A program made the translations under genes and the position numbers. The notes under the pieces were generated by a model. That model worked only from the letters and a program-made list of their open reading frames with translations. It was not told the origin of the DNA and made no database searches. 64,000 bases of DNA. Source: NaphS2 sp964588535 (GTDB taxonomy: Bacteria > Desulfobacterota > DSM-4660 > Desulfatiglandales > Desulfatiglandaceae). Below are positions 35,792 through 44,210 of this stretch, piece by piece; the stretch's first letter is position 1, and each line of letters opens with the position of its first letter. Location: positions 3,428 to 67,427 of the forward strand of contig CAZPQA010000006.1 in assembly GCA_964588535.1 (NCBI GenBank). Direction: 5' to 3'.

Positions 35792-37171
35792 TTGAAAGGA
35801 AAAATGGGAATTTATGGTTTAGGTTCAGATGCGGGTTTATTTGTTAAGGTGGGCCTGATATTTCTGCTGTTATTCATATTGGGGTCTTTCGAAAGAGCAG
35901 AAGCCCGGAGTTCGGAACCGGCCGCTTCAAGAGAGGAGAGAATCACTGAGTTGGAGAAGACCGTTCAGAAACTCATGGTGGAGATTAAGGGTCTGCAAAA
36001 TGAACAGAGGGAAGAAAAAGTTCAGAGGGAAAAACAGGAAAAGGAGATCTCAACGCTCGAAACCCGGATAGAAGAGGCGAAAGAGGACGATTCCTTCAAT
36101 GTGCCGGGATGGATCAACCGGTTTAATTTTTCCGGATACGGTGAGATGCATGCCAATTTTTCAATGGATGATGGGCCTGATAAGTTTGATATTCATCGAC
36201 TGGTCTTGAATGTGGGGTATCAGTTTACGGACTGGATCAGGTTCAAGTCAGAAGTGGAGATCGAACACGCCTTTGTTTCGGATGACAGTGGCGGTTACCT
36301 TGCCATTGAACAGGCGTACGTGGAATTCTTGCTAAGTGAGTATGCAAATATAACGGTGGGAAGGACCCTCACTCCCTTGGGAATCATCAACCAGAAACAT
36401 GAACCCACTTCCTTTAACGGGGTGGAAAGACCTGCTTTTGATAAATATATCATCCCGACAACCTGGTCGTCAGACGGCATCGGCGTCTTCGGGAATATCG
36501 GGCCTTCACTTAAGTATCAGGCCTATTTGGTTGGGGGATTGGACGGATCCAAATTCAATGCCATCGACGGGATCAGGAAGGGGAGAATTAAAGAACGACC
36601 CAGCCTGAGAAACCCGGCAATAACGGGAAAGCTGGACTATTACCCTTTTGCGGAAAGGGCGACAACATACGGGCAGATGCTCCGTGTGGGTGCCTCAACC
36701 TATCATGGGGGCCTCAACAACAGCAACAACGGAAAATCTTCCGGAATAGATGGCACTATCCATATCTATTCGGGGGATTTTGAATACTCGATTTTGGATT
36801 TTGACTTCCGGGGAGCCATTGCCTTTGAGAAAATTGACGGGGCGGAACAGATCGGGAATGGAGCCGCCTCGGAGATTTTCGGCTGGTATATGGAAGGGGG
36901 TTACCACTTCTTCCTGGACAGCTGGAAAAAGGGTCTGCTAAGCCGGGCGGACTCAGTTTTTTTCGTCCGATACGATTACTATAATACCCAGTACAAGATG
37001 CCACAGGGTGTTGCGGAAAACCCCGCGGGGGACCGCAATGATTGGACAATGGGTATAAGCTTTTTTCCCATCCCGATCCTGGTTATCAAGGCCGATTATC
37101 AGATTCGGAACAATGCAACGGATCAAGGGGTTGAAAATCTTTTTAATTTGGGTGTAGGCTTCCAATTCTAA
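35792..37171 (+). CDS. outer-membrane porin with N-terminal coiled coil
   Basis: Protein of 459 residues. A signal segment (about 14-37) is followed by a coiled coil (REERITELEKTVQKLMVEIKG, 45-95), as in peptidoglycan-linked porins, and then a beta-barrel rich in alternating aromatic strands (FSGYGEMHANFSMDDG ... FNLGVGFQF) ending in phenylalanine. It resembles OprP/OprO-like and iron-linked Desulfobacterota porins. The start is TTG after AGGAGG; an ATG four codons later is an alternative. Position behind DtxR-type boxes suggests metal-regulated uptake. Confidence 0.82.
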   Translation: MKGKMGIYGLGSDAGLFVKVGLIFLLLFILGSFERAEARSSEPAASREERITELEKTVQKLMVEIKGLQNEQREEKVQREKQEKEISTLETRIEEAKEDDSFNVPGWINRFNFSGYGEMHANFSMDDGPDKFDIHRLVLNVGYQFTDWIRFKSEVEIEHAFVSDDSGGYLAIEQAYVEFLLSEYANITVGRTLTPLGIINQKHEPTSFNGVERPAFDKYIIPTTWSSDGIGVFGNIGPSLKYQAYLVGGLDGSKFNAIDGIRKGRIKERPSLRNPAITGKLDYYPFAERATTYGQMLRVGASTYHGGLNNSNNGKSSGIDGTIHIYSGDFEYSILDFDFRGAIAFEKIDGAEQIGNGAASEIFGWYMEGGYHFFLDSWKKGLLSRADSVFFVRYDYYNTQYKMPQGVAENPAGDRNDWTMGISFFPIPILVIKADYQIRNNATDQGVENLFNLGVGFQF

Positions 37172-37187
37172 TAAAGGAGAGAAATAA

Positions 37188-37517
37188 ATGAAATATACAA
37201 ATTACATCTGTATGACGTTACTGTTATTAGTTCTTATTGCCGCATGTGCCACCTCGGCCAGATCCCTCCCAACGGCCGGGCAGCTGCTTCAATCGGGAGC
37301 GGTGCCGGAAGGAGTGGACAGTAACGCCCTGAAAAATGGGAGAGCCCTTGCTGTCACACAGTGCGCGGGGTGCCACCGATTTTTTTATCCGGAAGAATAC
37401 ACTCCCGAAAATTGGGCGCTAATCATTCGGCGCATGGGGAGGCTTTCATCCCTGGATAAGAAACAGGCCCGGGAAATCACGCAATATTTTCAAACAGCGA
37501 GCCGCCTCTCGCAATAG
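37188..37517 (+). CDS. monohaem cytochrome c lipoprotein
   Basis: Protein of 109 residues. A signal peptide ends in a lipobox (LVLIAAC, C21), so the mature protein is lipid-anchored. A single haem site CAGCH (about 64-68) follows, with a plausible axial methionine in IIRRMGRL near 85. It starts 16 bases after the porin stop with AAAGGAG upstream, so the two are co-transcribed. An electron-transfer role beside a metal-regulated porin, such as iron reduction at the envelope, is inference. Confidence 0.82.
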   Translation: MKYTNYICMTLLLLVLIAACATSARSLPTAGQLLQSGAVPEGVDSNALKNGRALAVTQCAGCHRFFYPEEYTPENWALIIRRMGRLSSLDKKQAREITQYFQTASRLSQ

Positions 37518-37684
37518 GTTTTTTAGGTCCTTAGCCTGGAGCGCTGATCTTTCGTTGCGCCAAAATATTGCAGATACGGATGCTGCGGAGTTATCAGGGG
37601 GAATGCGCAGGATGGCGGTATCCCTTGATAACCCGTTGCTTTTTTCCCCATCAATCTTACTTTATACCGCACCACCGAGACCAA

Positions 37685-39274
37685 ATGAACCAGAGCATCC
37701 GAAAAAACCTCTCTTTAGCCCTGACCAGCGGCCTGTTGCTGGGTGTCCCCTGGATTATTCCCTCCTTTTTCTTCCTGATTTTTGTGGCCTGGGTTCCCCT
37801 CCTTCAATTGGAGAAGGATCTTCACAAAAACCGAAACCGTTATACGCTCTTTAACTACGCCCTTGCCGGTTGTCTCCTTTGGAATATCCTGGGATCCTGG
37901 TGGATTATGCAGGCACAATGGCTGGGGGCCATCTGCATCTTCCTGGCCAATGCCCTCCTGCAGGCCCTTATCTTCTGGTGGGCAAGCCGGGTGCGAACCA
38001 TTCTAAATATTCCATTTTTCATCCCATTTCTGTTCATCTGGCTGGGGTATGAATATTTTCACAACATCTGGGACCTGGCCTGGCCCTGGTTCAACCTGGG
38101 AAACGCCCTGGTCACGGCACCGAAGATCATCCAGTGGGTTGAGTTTACCGGCGTGCGTGGTGGGAGCCTCTGGATTATTCTCACAAATTTTGCCGTTTTC
38201 AAGGCTTATGAGATCTATCAAAGAAGGGGGTTGGGTTCAATGGCGCCTCTTGGGGTGGGGATTGTTTTTCTGTTGCTGGTCCCTCCCTTCTTTTCAAATG
38301 AACTGTACCGCAATTTTCCAGAGTGTGAAGAAACCGTTAAAATCGCCCTGATTCAACCCAATCTGGATCCATACACGGAAAAATTTTTACCGGAAAAACA
38401 GGCCCGGCACCTGGAAGAATTTTTCAGGACGGCGGAGACCATTGTTGATGACGAAACCCAATATCTGCTCGGCCCGGAAACCCTTATCGTACAACAGATC
38501 GACGAGGAAAATCCTTCCACGTCCCCCTATTATCAGCAGTTAATGGAATTCCGGAAAGAACACCCGGGGCTCAACTGTCTTCTGGGGGTACACAGCTATC
38601 GGAAACTGCGCAATGATATTCCTCCGGGGAGCCGTTTTAACCGGGAAAAAAACTTTCATTATGAGGCTTTCAATACGGCGCTTTTCCTGGCGCCCGGTGC
38701 CGACCCCCAATTCTATCACAAAACCAAACTGGTTCCCATATTTGAGCGGATGCCCTTTGTGCAGTACCTGGGATTTCTGGAAAATTTTTCCCTTGAGCTT
38801 GGGGGATATAACGGCACCTACAGCTACCGTCAGGCGAGCACCCGTTTTGGATCACCCGACAGTTCCATGAGCATCCTGCCCATCCTCTGTTTTGAATCGG
38901 CATTTGGCCCCTACTGTGCGCAGAACCTGACGGAGAAAAAGGGCTTTATCTGTATGATCACAAACGATGGATGGTGGAAAAACACGCCGGGTTATCAATA
39001 TCACTTCAATTTCAGCCCCATTCGCGCCATTGAATGCCGCCGGGACCTGGTCCGTGTTGCCAACACCGGTATTTCCGCCATTATTGACGCAAAGGGAAAG
39101 GTGACGGCCCAAACCCCCTGGTGGAAAAAAGCCACACTCAAAGGCGAAGTGCATCTCAGGCAGGGGCGTACTTTTTTTGCCCGGCATGGCGATTATCTGG
39201 GGAAGATTGCCCTGATACTGGGATCCCTTCTGATAATATGGAGTGTTATTCGAAGCTTCATGAGTGACAAGTAG
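37685..39274 (+). CDS. lnt: apolipoprotein N-acyltransferase
   Basis: Inner-membrane enzyme of 529 residues that completes lipoprotein triacylation. About six N-terminal helices are followed by a periplasmic nitrilase-like domain with the catalytic triad E (LLGPETLIV, near 260), K (YHKTKLVPIFE, near 345) and C (ILCFESAFG, near 400). The ATG at 37685 begins the usual N-terminus; an upstream in-frame extension to 37568 has no family similarity. No strong ribosome site is seen. Confidence 0.92.
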   Translation: MNQSIRKNLSLALTSGLLLGVPWIIPSFFFLIFVAWVPLLQLEKDLHKNRNRYTLFNYALAGCLLWNILGSWWIMQAQWLGAICIFLANALLQALIFWWASRVRTILNIPFFIPFLFIWLGYEYFHNIWDLAWPWFNLGNALVTAPKIIQWVEFTGVRGGSLWIILTNFAVFKAYEIYQRRGLGSMAPLGVGIVFLLLVPPFFSNELYRNFPECEETVKIALIQPNLDPYTEKFLPEKQARHLEEFFRTAETIVDDETQYLLGPETLIVQQIDEENPSTSPYYQQLMEFRKEHPGLNCLLGVHSYRKLRNDIPPGSRFNREKNFHYEAFNTALFLAPGADPQFYHKTKLVPIFERMPFVQYLGFLENFSLELGGYNGTYSYRQASTRFGSPDSSMSILPILCFESAFGPYCAQNLTEKKGFICMITNDGWWKNTPGYQYHFNFSPIRAIECRRDLVRVANTGISAIIDAKGKVTAQTPWWKKATLKGEVHLRQGRTFFARHGDYLGKIALILGSLLIIWSVIRSFMSDK

Positions 39275-39318
39275 GGGCAGGCCTTGTGTCTGCCCATATT
39301 CTAAATAGGGACCTGACA

Positions 39319-39948
39319 ATGAAAAGTACCGTTCATGACACATTTATCGGTAAGACCTTTATGCGCTGGCTGGCGCTGATCATCTTTAAAGTTTCCGGAT
39401 GGAAGGCCGCAGGAAAAAGGCCCGGCATCCAGAAATATGTCATCATCGCAGCGCCCCATACGTCCAACTGGGATTTTGTTTACACGGTCTGTCTAGCATT
39501 CATCCTGGGCATAAAACCCCGGATCATGATGAAAAGCGCCTGGTTCCGGTGGCCCATGGGGCCCTTCCTGCGATGGTTGGGGGCCTTTCCCATTGATCGC
39601 TCAGAATCACACAATGTTGTGGCGCAATCGATCCGAGCCTTTAACAAGTATAAACGGATGGTTTTAGTGGTTCCCCCTGCCGGCACCCGCAAAAAGGTTA
39701 TGCGCTGGAGGGCAGGATTCTACCATATTGCCAGGGGCGCGGGTGTCCCGGTGGTGCTGGGGTATCTGAATTACAGGGAAAAGGTCGGGGGCATTGGACC
39801 GACAGTTCATATCACGGGCAATATGGAAGCGGATATGAAAACCATTGGAGATTTTTACACCGATATAGAGGGCAAATATCCCGTTATCCGCGCTTTCGAT
39901 ATTCCTTCGAATGCTTCAATTGCCATGCCGCAAAAACCAGAAGGATAA
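39319..39948 (+). CDS. PlsC-like glycerolipid acyltransferase
   Basis: Protein of 209 residues of the lysophospholipid acyltransferase superfamily. The H-x4-D box is HTSNWD near 46-51. The glycerophosphate-binding box reads PPAGTRKKVMRWRAGFYHIA where PEGTR is usual, so the conserved glutamate is replaced by alanine. Close relatives in this family also carry the KKV...GFY extension. It follows lnt by 44 bases in the same direction. The acyl acceptor is unknown. Confidence 0.8.
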   Translation: MKSTVHDTFIGKTFMRWLALIIFKVSGWKAAGKRPGIQKYVIIAAPHTSNWDFVYTVCLAFILGIKPRIMMKSAWFRWPMGPFLRWLGAFPIDRSESHNVVAQSIRAFNKYKRMVLVVPPAGTRKKVMRWRAGFYHIARGAGVPVVLGYLNYREKVGGIGPTVHITGNMEADMKTIGDFYTDIEGKYPVIRAFDIPSNASIAMPQKPEG

Positions 39949-40032
39949 ATTTCTAAAATTGCCTACCGTTCATAGAAAATATTCATGGCTGGATAACAGG
40001 CCTCAAAGAACCTTGATGCGAAGATGATAAAA

Positions 40033-41385
40033 TCAATGGATTTTGACAACCTCGATTTGTCTCGGGCTCTCTACAATGATCTCCGGTCTGCCTTCATATT
40101 TCCTGATTTTCCCCCTTACCCGAACCGTTTTGTTGAGATAGTATTTCTCCGGTTGGAATGGGAACTTCCGAAAGTCGTTTTCAAAAATGGTGAGACTCAT
40201 ATACCGCGTGAAATTCCTGTGGAAATTCAGGAAGCAGGCCTTTCCTGAATTGAAGCTGCGAACGATTTTACCTTGGACGGCCACCCGCTTCCCAACGTAT
40301 TTTCCGGCCAATTCCCATGAAATCCTTCGCCCGTTGTTTTTTTCAAGCGGCTCTGTTTTCAGAAACCCTTCGGCGATTTCCAGCCGGGTGGCAGTGGGGA
40401 TCGATCGCTCGGGAAGGGGGTGATAATTGTTTAACGATAGTGTTATGAAAAGGAGTTCGGTATCGAAATTTTGAACCCACTTAAATAATTCATGGATTTG
40501 CGTATCAAGTTCCGCAACAAGAACGCGCGGTTTGGCATGGTTTCCATAAATGATCCCCCATTTTTTGTGGGCCATGCCGATGACCGATACCGTATCCGTA
40601 GTCGGTTCAGGGATTGCTTTTTCTTTATATCCGTACCGCACCAGTTGTTTCCTGAGGTCCCCTGGTGCAAGCCCATGGGCTGCCGCATAGAGCTGTAGCA
40701 GATTCAGGCTGATCTCATCATTTTGGAGAATTTTTGAAGCCCAGTTTCCAATCCAGAGCCTGTAATTATCGGAAGAAACCTTTTCCACCTGGATGAGGAG
40801 GTGCCTCTGCGCGAGTATCCAGAGGACTTCGTTCATTCCCCGGTCTTTCCAGATGCCTATACCTTCCTGTTGGGCCGTTTGTTCCCAGGCTAGGAACTGA
40901 TTTTTCCTTTGTTTATCAAACGGATACTTGGTGTAGGCGGTCGCGTAACCCTTCATCAGGAGCTGTTCCTGGACGAATGTACCATCCTCCAGGTAGAGGT
41001 ATGCCAATACGCGGCCATAGTTTCCCCGTTTGTCTTCATCAAAGGAATCATATTCAAGGCGGATGTTCTTTCCCAGACAGAGCTTTTTCGTGAAAGCGCT
41101 CGATTCTTTCGACATGAACTGAACGGGCAGTTCGGGATGATTATTCTCAGGGGTATCAACACCGATGAACCGAATTGTCCCGAGTCCTTCAAGAATGAGC
41201 GTATCACCGTCGGCAACCGCGATACATTTGTGGAAACGGCGGTCGAGATGAAGGTCCCTGAGCAGCTCCTCTGTAACCGGTTTCCATTGCTCATCAGCCT
41301 CAGCCGCCGAACAGGGGAGTGCTGATGATAGCGACAGGATAAGTAAAAGTTGGAGAAAAAACCGATATGGATGGGTCTTGATCAT
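40033..41385 (-). CDS. secreted thermonuclease-like protein with C-terminal OB-fold
   Basis: Protein of 450 residues. A signal peptide (1-28) is followed by a staphylococcal-nuclease domain (about 53-180) with DGDTL, RFIGVDTPENNHP and the catalytic ERK-type residues around DKRGNYGRVLAYLYLEDG. A long middle region is of unknown function, and a C-terminal OB-fold-like segment (GKRVAVQGKIVRSFNSGKACFLNF ... RGKIRKYEGRPEIIV) resembles nucleic-acid-binding OB modules. It is probably a periplasmic or extracellular nuclease. The start overlaps the preceding DUF1848 stop by four bases. Confidence 0.85.
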   Translation of the reverse strand: MIKTHPYRFFLQLLLILSLSSALPCSAAEADEQWKPVTEELLRDLHLDRRFHKCIAVADGDTLILEGLGTIRFIGVDTPENNHPELPVQFMSKESSAFTKKLCLGKNIRLEYDSFDEDKRGNYGRVLAYLYLEDGTFVQEQLLMKGYATAYTKYPFDKQRKNQFLAWEQTAQQEGIGIWKDRGMNEVLWILAQRHLLIQVEKVSSDNYRLWIGNWASKILQNDEISLNLLQLYAAAHGLAPGDLRKQLVRYGYKEKAIPEPTTDTVSVIGMAHKKWGIIYGNHAKPRVLVAELDTQIHELFKWVQNFDTELLFITLSLNNYHPLPERSIPTATRLEIAEGFLKTEPLEKNNGRRISWELAGKYVGKRVAVQGKIVRSFNSGKACFLNFHRNFTRYMSLTIFENDFRKFPFQPEKYYLNKTVRVRGKIRKYEGRPEIIVESPRQIEVVKIH

Positions 41386-42284
41386 TGCTTGAATTCCTGA
41401 TCACGGCGCGCAAGGGAAGGGGAGGCGGGGTCGTGGTTTCGATGCCGTTCCCTGGCGCGATCAAAGCGGGTGGTGGCATAGCAGTAGGCACATCCGAACA
41501 GGCAGGTATCGTACATGCCGATATCCCGGCTCGCCACACAACCACAGTCGGATCGCTGGGACGGATCTTTCAGGTGTGTGACATCAAGCCCGAATACATG
41601 ACGGATCAGCCCGTCGTCGATACATTTTCCCAACGGAATGCCATGCAAGGCAAATCCTGGCGCTTCGCCGCAACTCTGAATATTCATCCCATTCATCGAG
41701 GCGGAATCGGACATGCTTTTCATGAGTTCACCGAATTTTTCCTCGGGTGGTTCCAGGATTCGAATCCCTTGCCCTTCCAGCAATTTCAGCCTTTTTGTGG
41801 CTTTTCGGTAGATATCCACAATGCTGATGATACAACGGCTGGTATGGCCCTTCAGTTCTTCCGCAATGCGCTGGTAGGTTTCCCTGTGAAAGTTCAAATC
41901 GGTGATCCGGGTAAAAACGATGGGGTCGTAACGCCAGATGATTTTTTCCCTGCCAATGCGGTTGGAAAGGCATTGGAAGGTATTCAGAGATCTTTTGTAC
42001 GACGGTGATTTCGGGTCCAGTGCCCGGGGGTTGTTCATGAGCGTGTACAGAAAATAATAACGGTATCCCCGTTCGTCCAGCTCATCTAAAAAAGGCAGCA
42101 GCAGGCGCGGATAACGGGTCCAGAATACGATGACGTCAACGTCTTGGGGCTCCAGCGAGATGCGCGACACCTGTTTCGGGTTGAAGGGGTTCGGGACCGT
42201 GCAATAGCCTTCCCGAATCCGGTTCATGAACCACTTGGCATAAAAGGCGGGAATGTCGGTCCTCCGGCTGGCGCTGATGATCAT
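41382..42284 (-). CDS. DUF1848 family protein with cysteine cluster
   Basis: Protein of 300 residues of the DUF1848 family. It begins MIISASRRTDIPAFYAKWF and contains VFWTRYP and FLYTLMNNP segments and a C-terminal cysteine set (CGCVAS..., CLFGCAYCYA) likely to hold an iron-sulfur cluster. I recall it as distantly like radical-SAM or spore-photoproduct-lyase-type folds, but its reaction is unknown. It overlaps the nuclease gene downstream by four bases and a short frame upstream in the same way. Confidence 0.85.
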   Translation of the reverse strand: MIISASRRTDIPAFYAKWFMNRIREGYCTVPNPFNPKQVSRISLEPQDVDVIVFWTRYPRLLLPFLDELDERGYRYYFLYTLMNNPRALDPKSPSYKRSLNTFQCLSNRIGREKIIWRYDPIVFTRITDLNFHRETYQRIAEELKGHTSRCIISIVDIYRKATKRLKLLEGQGIRILEPPEEKFGELMKSMSDSASMNGMNIQSCGEAPGFALHGIPLGKCIDDGLIRHVFGLDVTHLKDPSQRSDCGCVASRDIGMYDTCLFGCAYCYATTRFDRARERHRNHDPASPSLARRDQEFKQ

Positions 42285-42346
42285 TTTTCATCCAGGACAG
42301 GGTGTACTTTTTCTGCGAGGCTTTCGATCTTAATTCCTTTTTTCAT
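42281..42346 (-). CDS. possible 21-residue small protein
   Basis: Between the GNAT stop and the DUF1848 start a 21-codon frame (MKKGIKIESLAEKVHPVLDE and a final K) ends in TGA overlapping the DUF1848 ATG, a typical coupling arrangement. The ribosome site is weak and no homology is recognised. Confidence 0.3.
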   Translation of the reverse strand: MKKGIKIESLAEKVHPVLDEK

Positions 42347-42352
42347 GGGCTG

Positions 42353-42979
42353 TTATTCTTTCAACCGCGTTGCCCATCTGAATGATCCCTTTGTCACATA
42401 TCTGGTATAGAGCACGCCGTAGCATCTGCAGGGAGGCGCCGTACAGACCGGACAATGGTGCCCTTCCGGACTGTTTACCACGTGGTTCCAATATCCTTCG
42501 ATTGCCATCGATTCTTCCAGCCCGATCTCCGCGAGAATCTTTCCGGCGTTCGTCGTGCCGTGTATGCTCTTCCATGCCATGCCGCAGATGACATCGGCCC
42601 CTTCATCCATCAACTTCTTGTAGGATGCCCGTATGAGCAACCGTCCCAGGCCCCCTCTCTTTCTGGCGTTGTCTATGGCCGCAGCATCGAGAATGCCGAT
42701 CTTCCTAAGGGAGAGGACTTTGTCCCGTTCCCTGGAGTCGGGCAATTTGAGATATTCGCCCGCCGATTCAGGACCCGTCATCATAGATGTGAGAAAGCCG
42801 CACACCATCTCCTCATCGTCCAGTATCACCTTGCAGAAGTGTTCCCGGCTGCTTCCCAGACATTTCCTGAAGTCGGCCTCGGAATGATAATCGGGTCCGA
42901 GTTCCTGTCGGCAGATCCTCAAAACATCGGACATGTGACGCTCGTCCAGGTCGACGATTGCGTATTCACCTGTCATCAT
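42353..42979 (-). CDS. GNAT-family N-acetyltransferase with cysteine-rich tail
   Basis: Protein of 208 residues. The GNAT core spans 1-165 with an acetyl-CoA-binding region around DNARKRGGLGRLLIRASYKKL (R/Q-x-x-G-x-G/A variant). The C-terminus HHCPVCTAPPCRCYG has five cysteines in short spacing, suggesting a bound metal. AAGGGGG precedes two adjacent ATGs, so the first or second methionine may be used. The substrate is unknown. Confidence 0.8.
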   Translation of the reverse strand: MMTGEYAIVDLDERHMSDVLRICRQELGPDYHSEADFRKCLGSSREHFCKVILDDEEMVCGFLTSMMTGPESAGEYLKLPDSRERDKVLSLRKIGILDAAAIDNARKRGGLGRLLIRASYKKLMDEGADVICGMAWKSIHGTTNAGKILAEIGLEESMAIEGYWNHVVNSPEGHHCPVCTAPPCRCYGVLYTRYVTKGSFRWATRLKE

Positions 42980-43001
42980 GTTGTCCCCCTTCCCCTGGCT
43001 T

Positions 43002-44132
43002 TCAATTCATACTTTCGTTTAAATTGCTCCCGGTCCCGCAGGTACATTCCGTTCCGGCGGGTGTGGGGTTGGCGAGCGGAGCAAAACACGATGGATACGC
43101 ATCCGGACAGTCCGCGTCCACGCTGCAACAGGGCCGGCAATTACTGTTGGCATCGCCCCAGTCGTTTTTCTTTCCACAGCGTGATGTGGGATCGGACGGT
43201 CCTGACGACCCCGCACAGTTGACATGCGTCGTGGGTTGGACCGGAGGGTCAAAGAGGTATCCGACGTAGTGTTTGTAATAGTCAATTCGCCATTGGGTCT
43301 TCTCCCGGAAATCCTCCGAAGGGTTGCTGCATTCCAGATTCCCGTTGATAATTTCCACGGTTTTACCGAAATCGTTGTGGTCAACCATTGCTCGGTGACA
43401 GGTCATTCTCCCGTTCACTGAGGTTGCAGACTTTTCGAAACCGCCCACATGATTCATCCAGAAGTTCAGAGACGCTCTCCACGCCGTATCTCCCTCGAGA
43501 ATTTCCCCAGGGTCCGTTACGAGGAAATCGGGGTCCGGGAACGTGACGGGATCGGAATCATGCAGCGCCTGGCCCGCTTCTTCATAGTTCACCGGGTTGG
43601 TAATCTGCAGGGCGCCACGACCGAAATACCCGTAGGGACAGGCGGGATAGGTGTTGTAAGGCGGCGCCAGACCCGAACAGTAGTCGCAGCAGTCGCTGGG
43701 GGTATCAGGGGTAGGGGGGGGAGTACACCCGGGATACTTACAACCCACTTCGCTGTCGAAACACAATCCGCCGTCCGTTCCGCCCTTTGCCGCGCCGTTG
43801 GTTTCAAGGGACGTATTGGCAAGAAAAGCCGCCAGTTCCTGCGCGTTCGTCTCGGCGGACTCGCTGCCACAGAAAGCGGGAAAGTCATCTACTGCGCTGA
43901 GAAAATGGTCTCGGCTCAACGTGGCCGCCCCGGTGCAGCTCGGATTACTCGTAGCGATCGGAAAAGTGTTCGCCCAGGATTCATCCGTGGGGAACACAGA
44001 TTCGATGAATTTAACATTTTTACCCTCGAGGACTTCTTCCGAGGAATTATCATTTCCAGAGCAGCCGGTGCACCAGACGGTGAGGGCTAATGCGAGAATC
44101 ACCCACACCCCTTTTAAAATTTTGCAAATCAT
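43002..44132 (-). CDS. GH19 chitinase-like secreted (lipo)protein
   Basis: Protein of 376 residues. A signal segment ends CTGC, an atypical lipobox with cysteine at -3. A GH19-type domain follows with the likely catalytic glutamate E110 in LANTSLETNG and the family motif YFGRGALQITNPVNYEEAG near 180. The central insert and C-terminus are unusually cysteine-rich (CCDYCSG, CRPCCSVDADCPD). Substrates may be chitin or peptidoglycan. The ATG at 44130-44132 follows AAGGGGG; the longer start at 44189 lacks a signal-like N-terminus. Confidence 0.75.
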   Translation of the reverse strand: MICKILKGVWVILALALTVWCTGCSGNDNSSEEVLEGKNVKFIESVFPTDESWANTFPIATSNPSCTGAATLSRDHFLSAVDDFPAFCGSESAETNAQELAAFLANTSLETNGAAKGGTDGGLCFDSEVGCKYPGCTPPPTPDTPSDCCDYCSGLAPPYNTYPACPYGYFGRGALQITNPVNYEEAGQALHDSDPVTFPDPDFLVTDPGEILEGDTAWRASLNFWMNHVGGFEKSATSVNGRMTCHRAMVDHNDFGKTVEIINGNLECSNPSEDFREKTQWRIDYYKHYVGYLFDPPVQPTTHVNCAGSSGPSDPTSRCGKKNDWGDANSNCRPCCSVDADCPDAYPSCFAPLANPTPAGTECTCGTGSNLNESMN

Positions 44133-44210
44133 CACTGTTCCCCCTTTCTTTTTGCTTTTTGTGGGTATGCACGCTAATCCAGTCGGCACATTATATGCGA
44201 ATCATTCATC

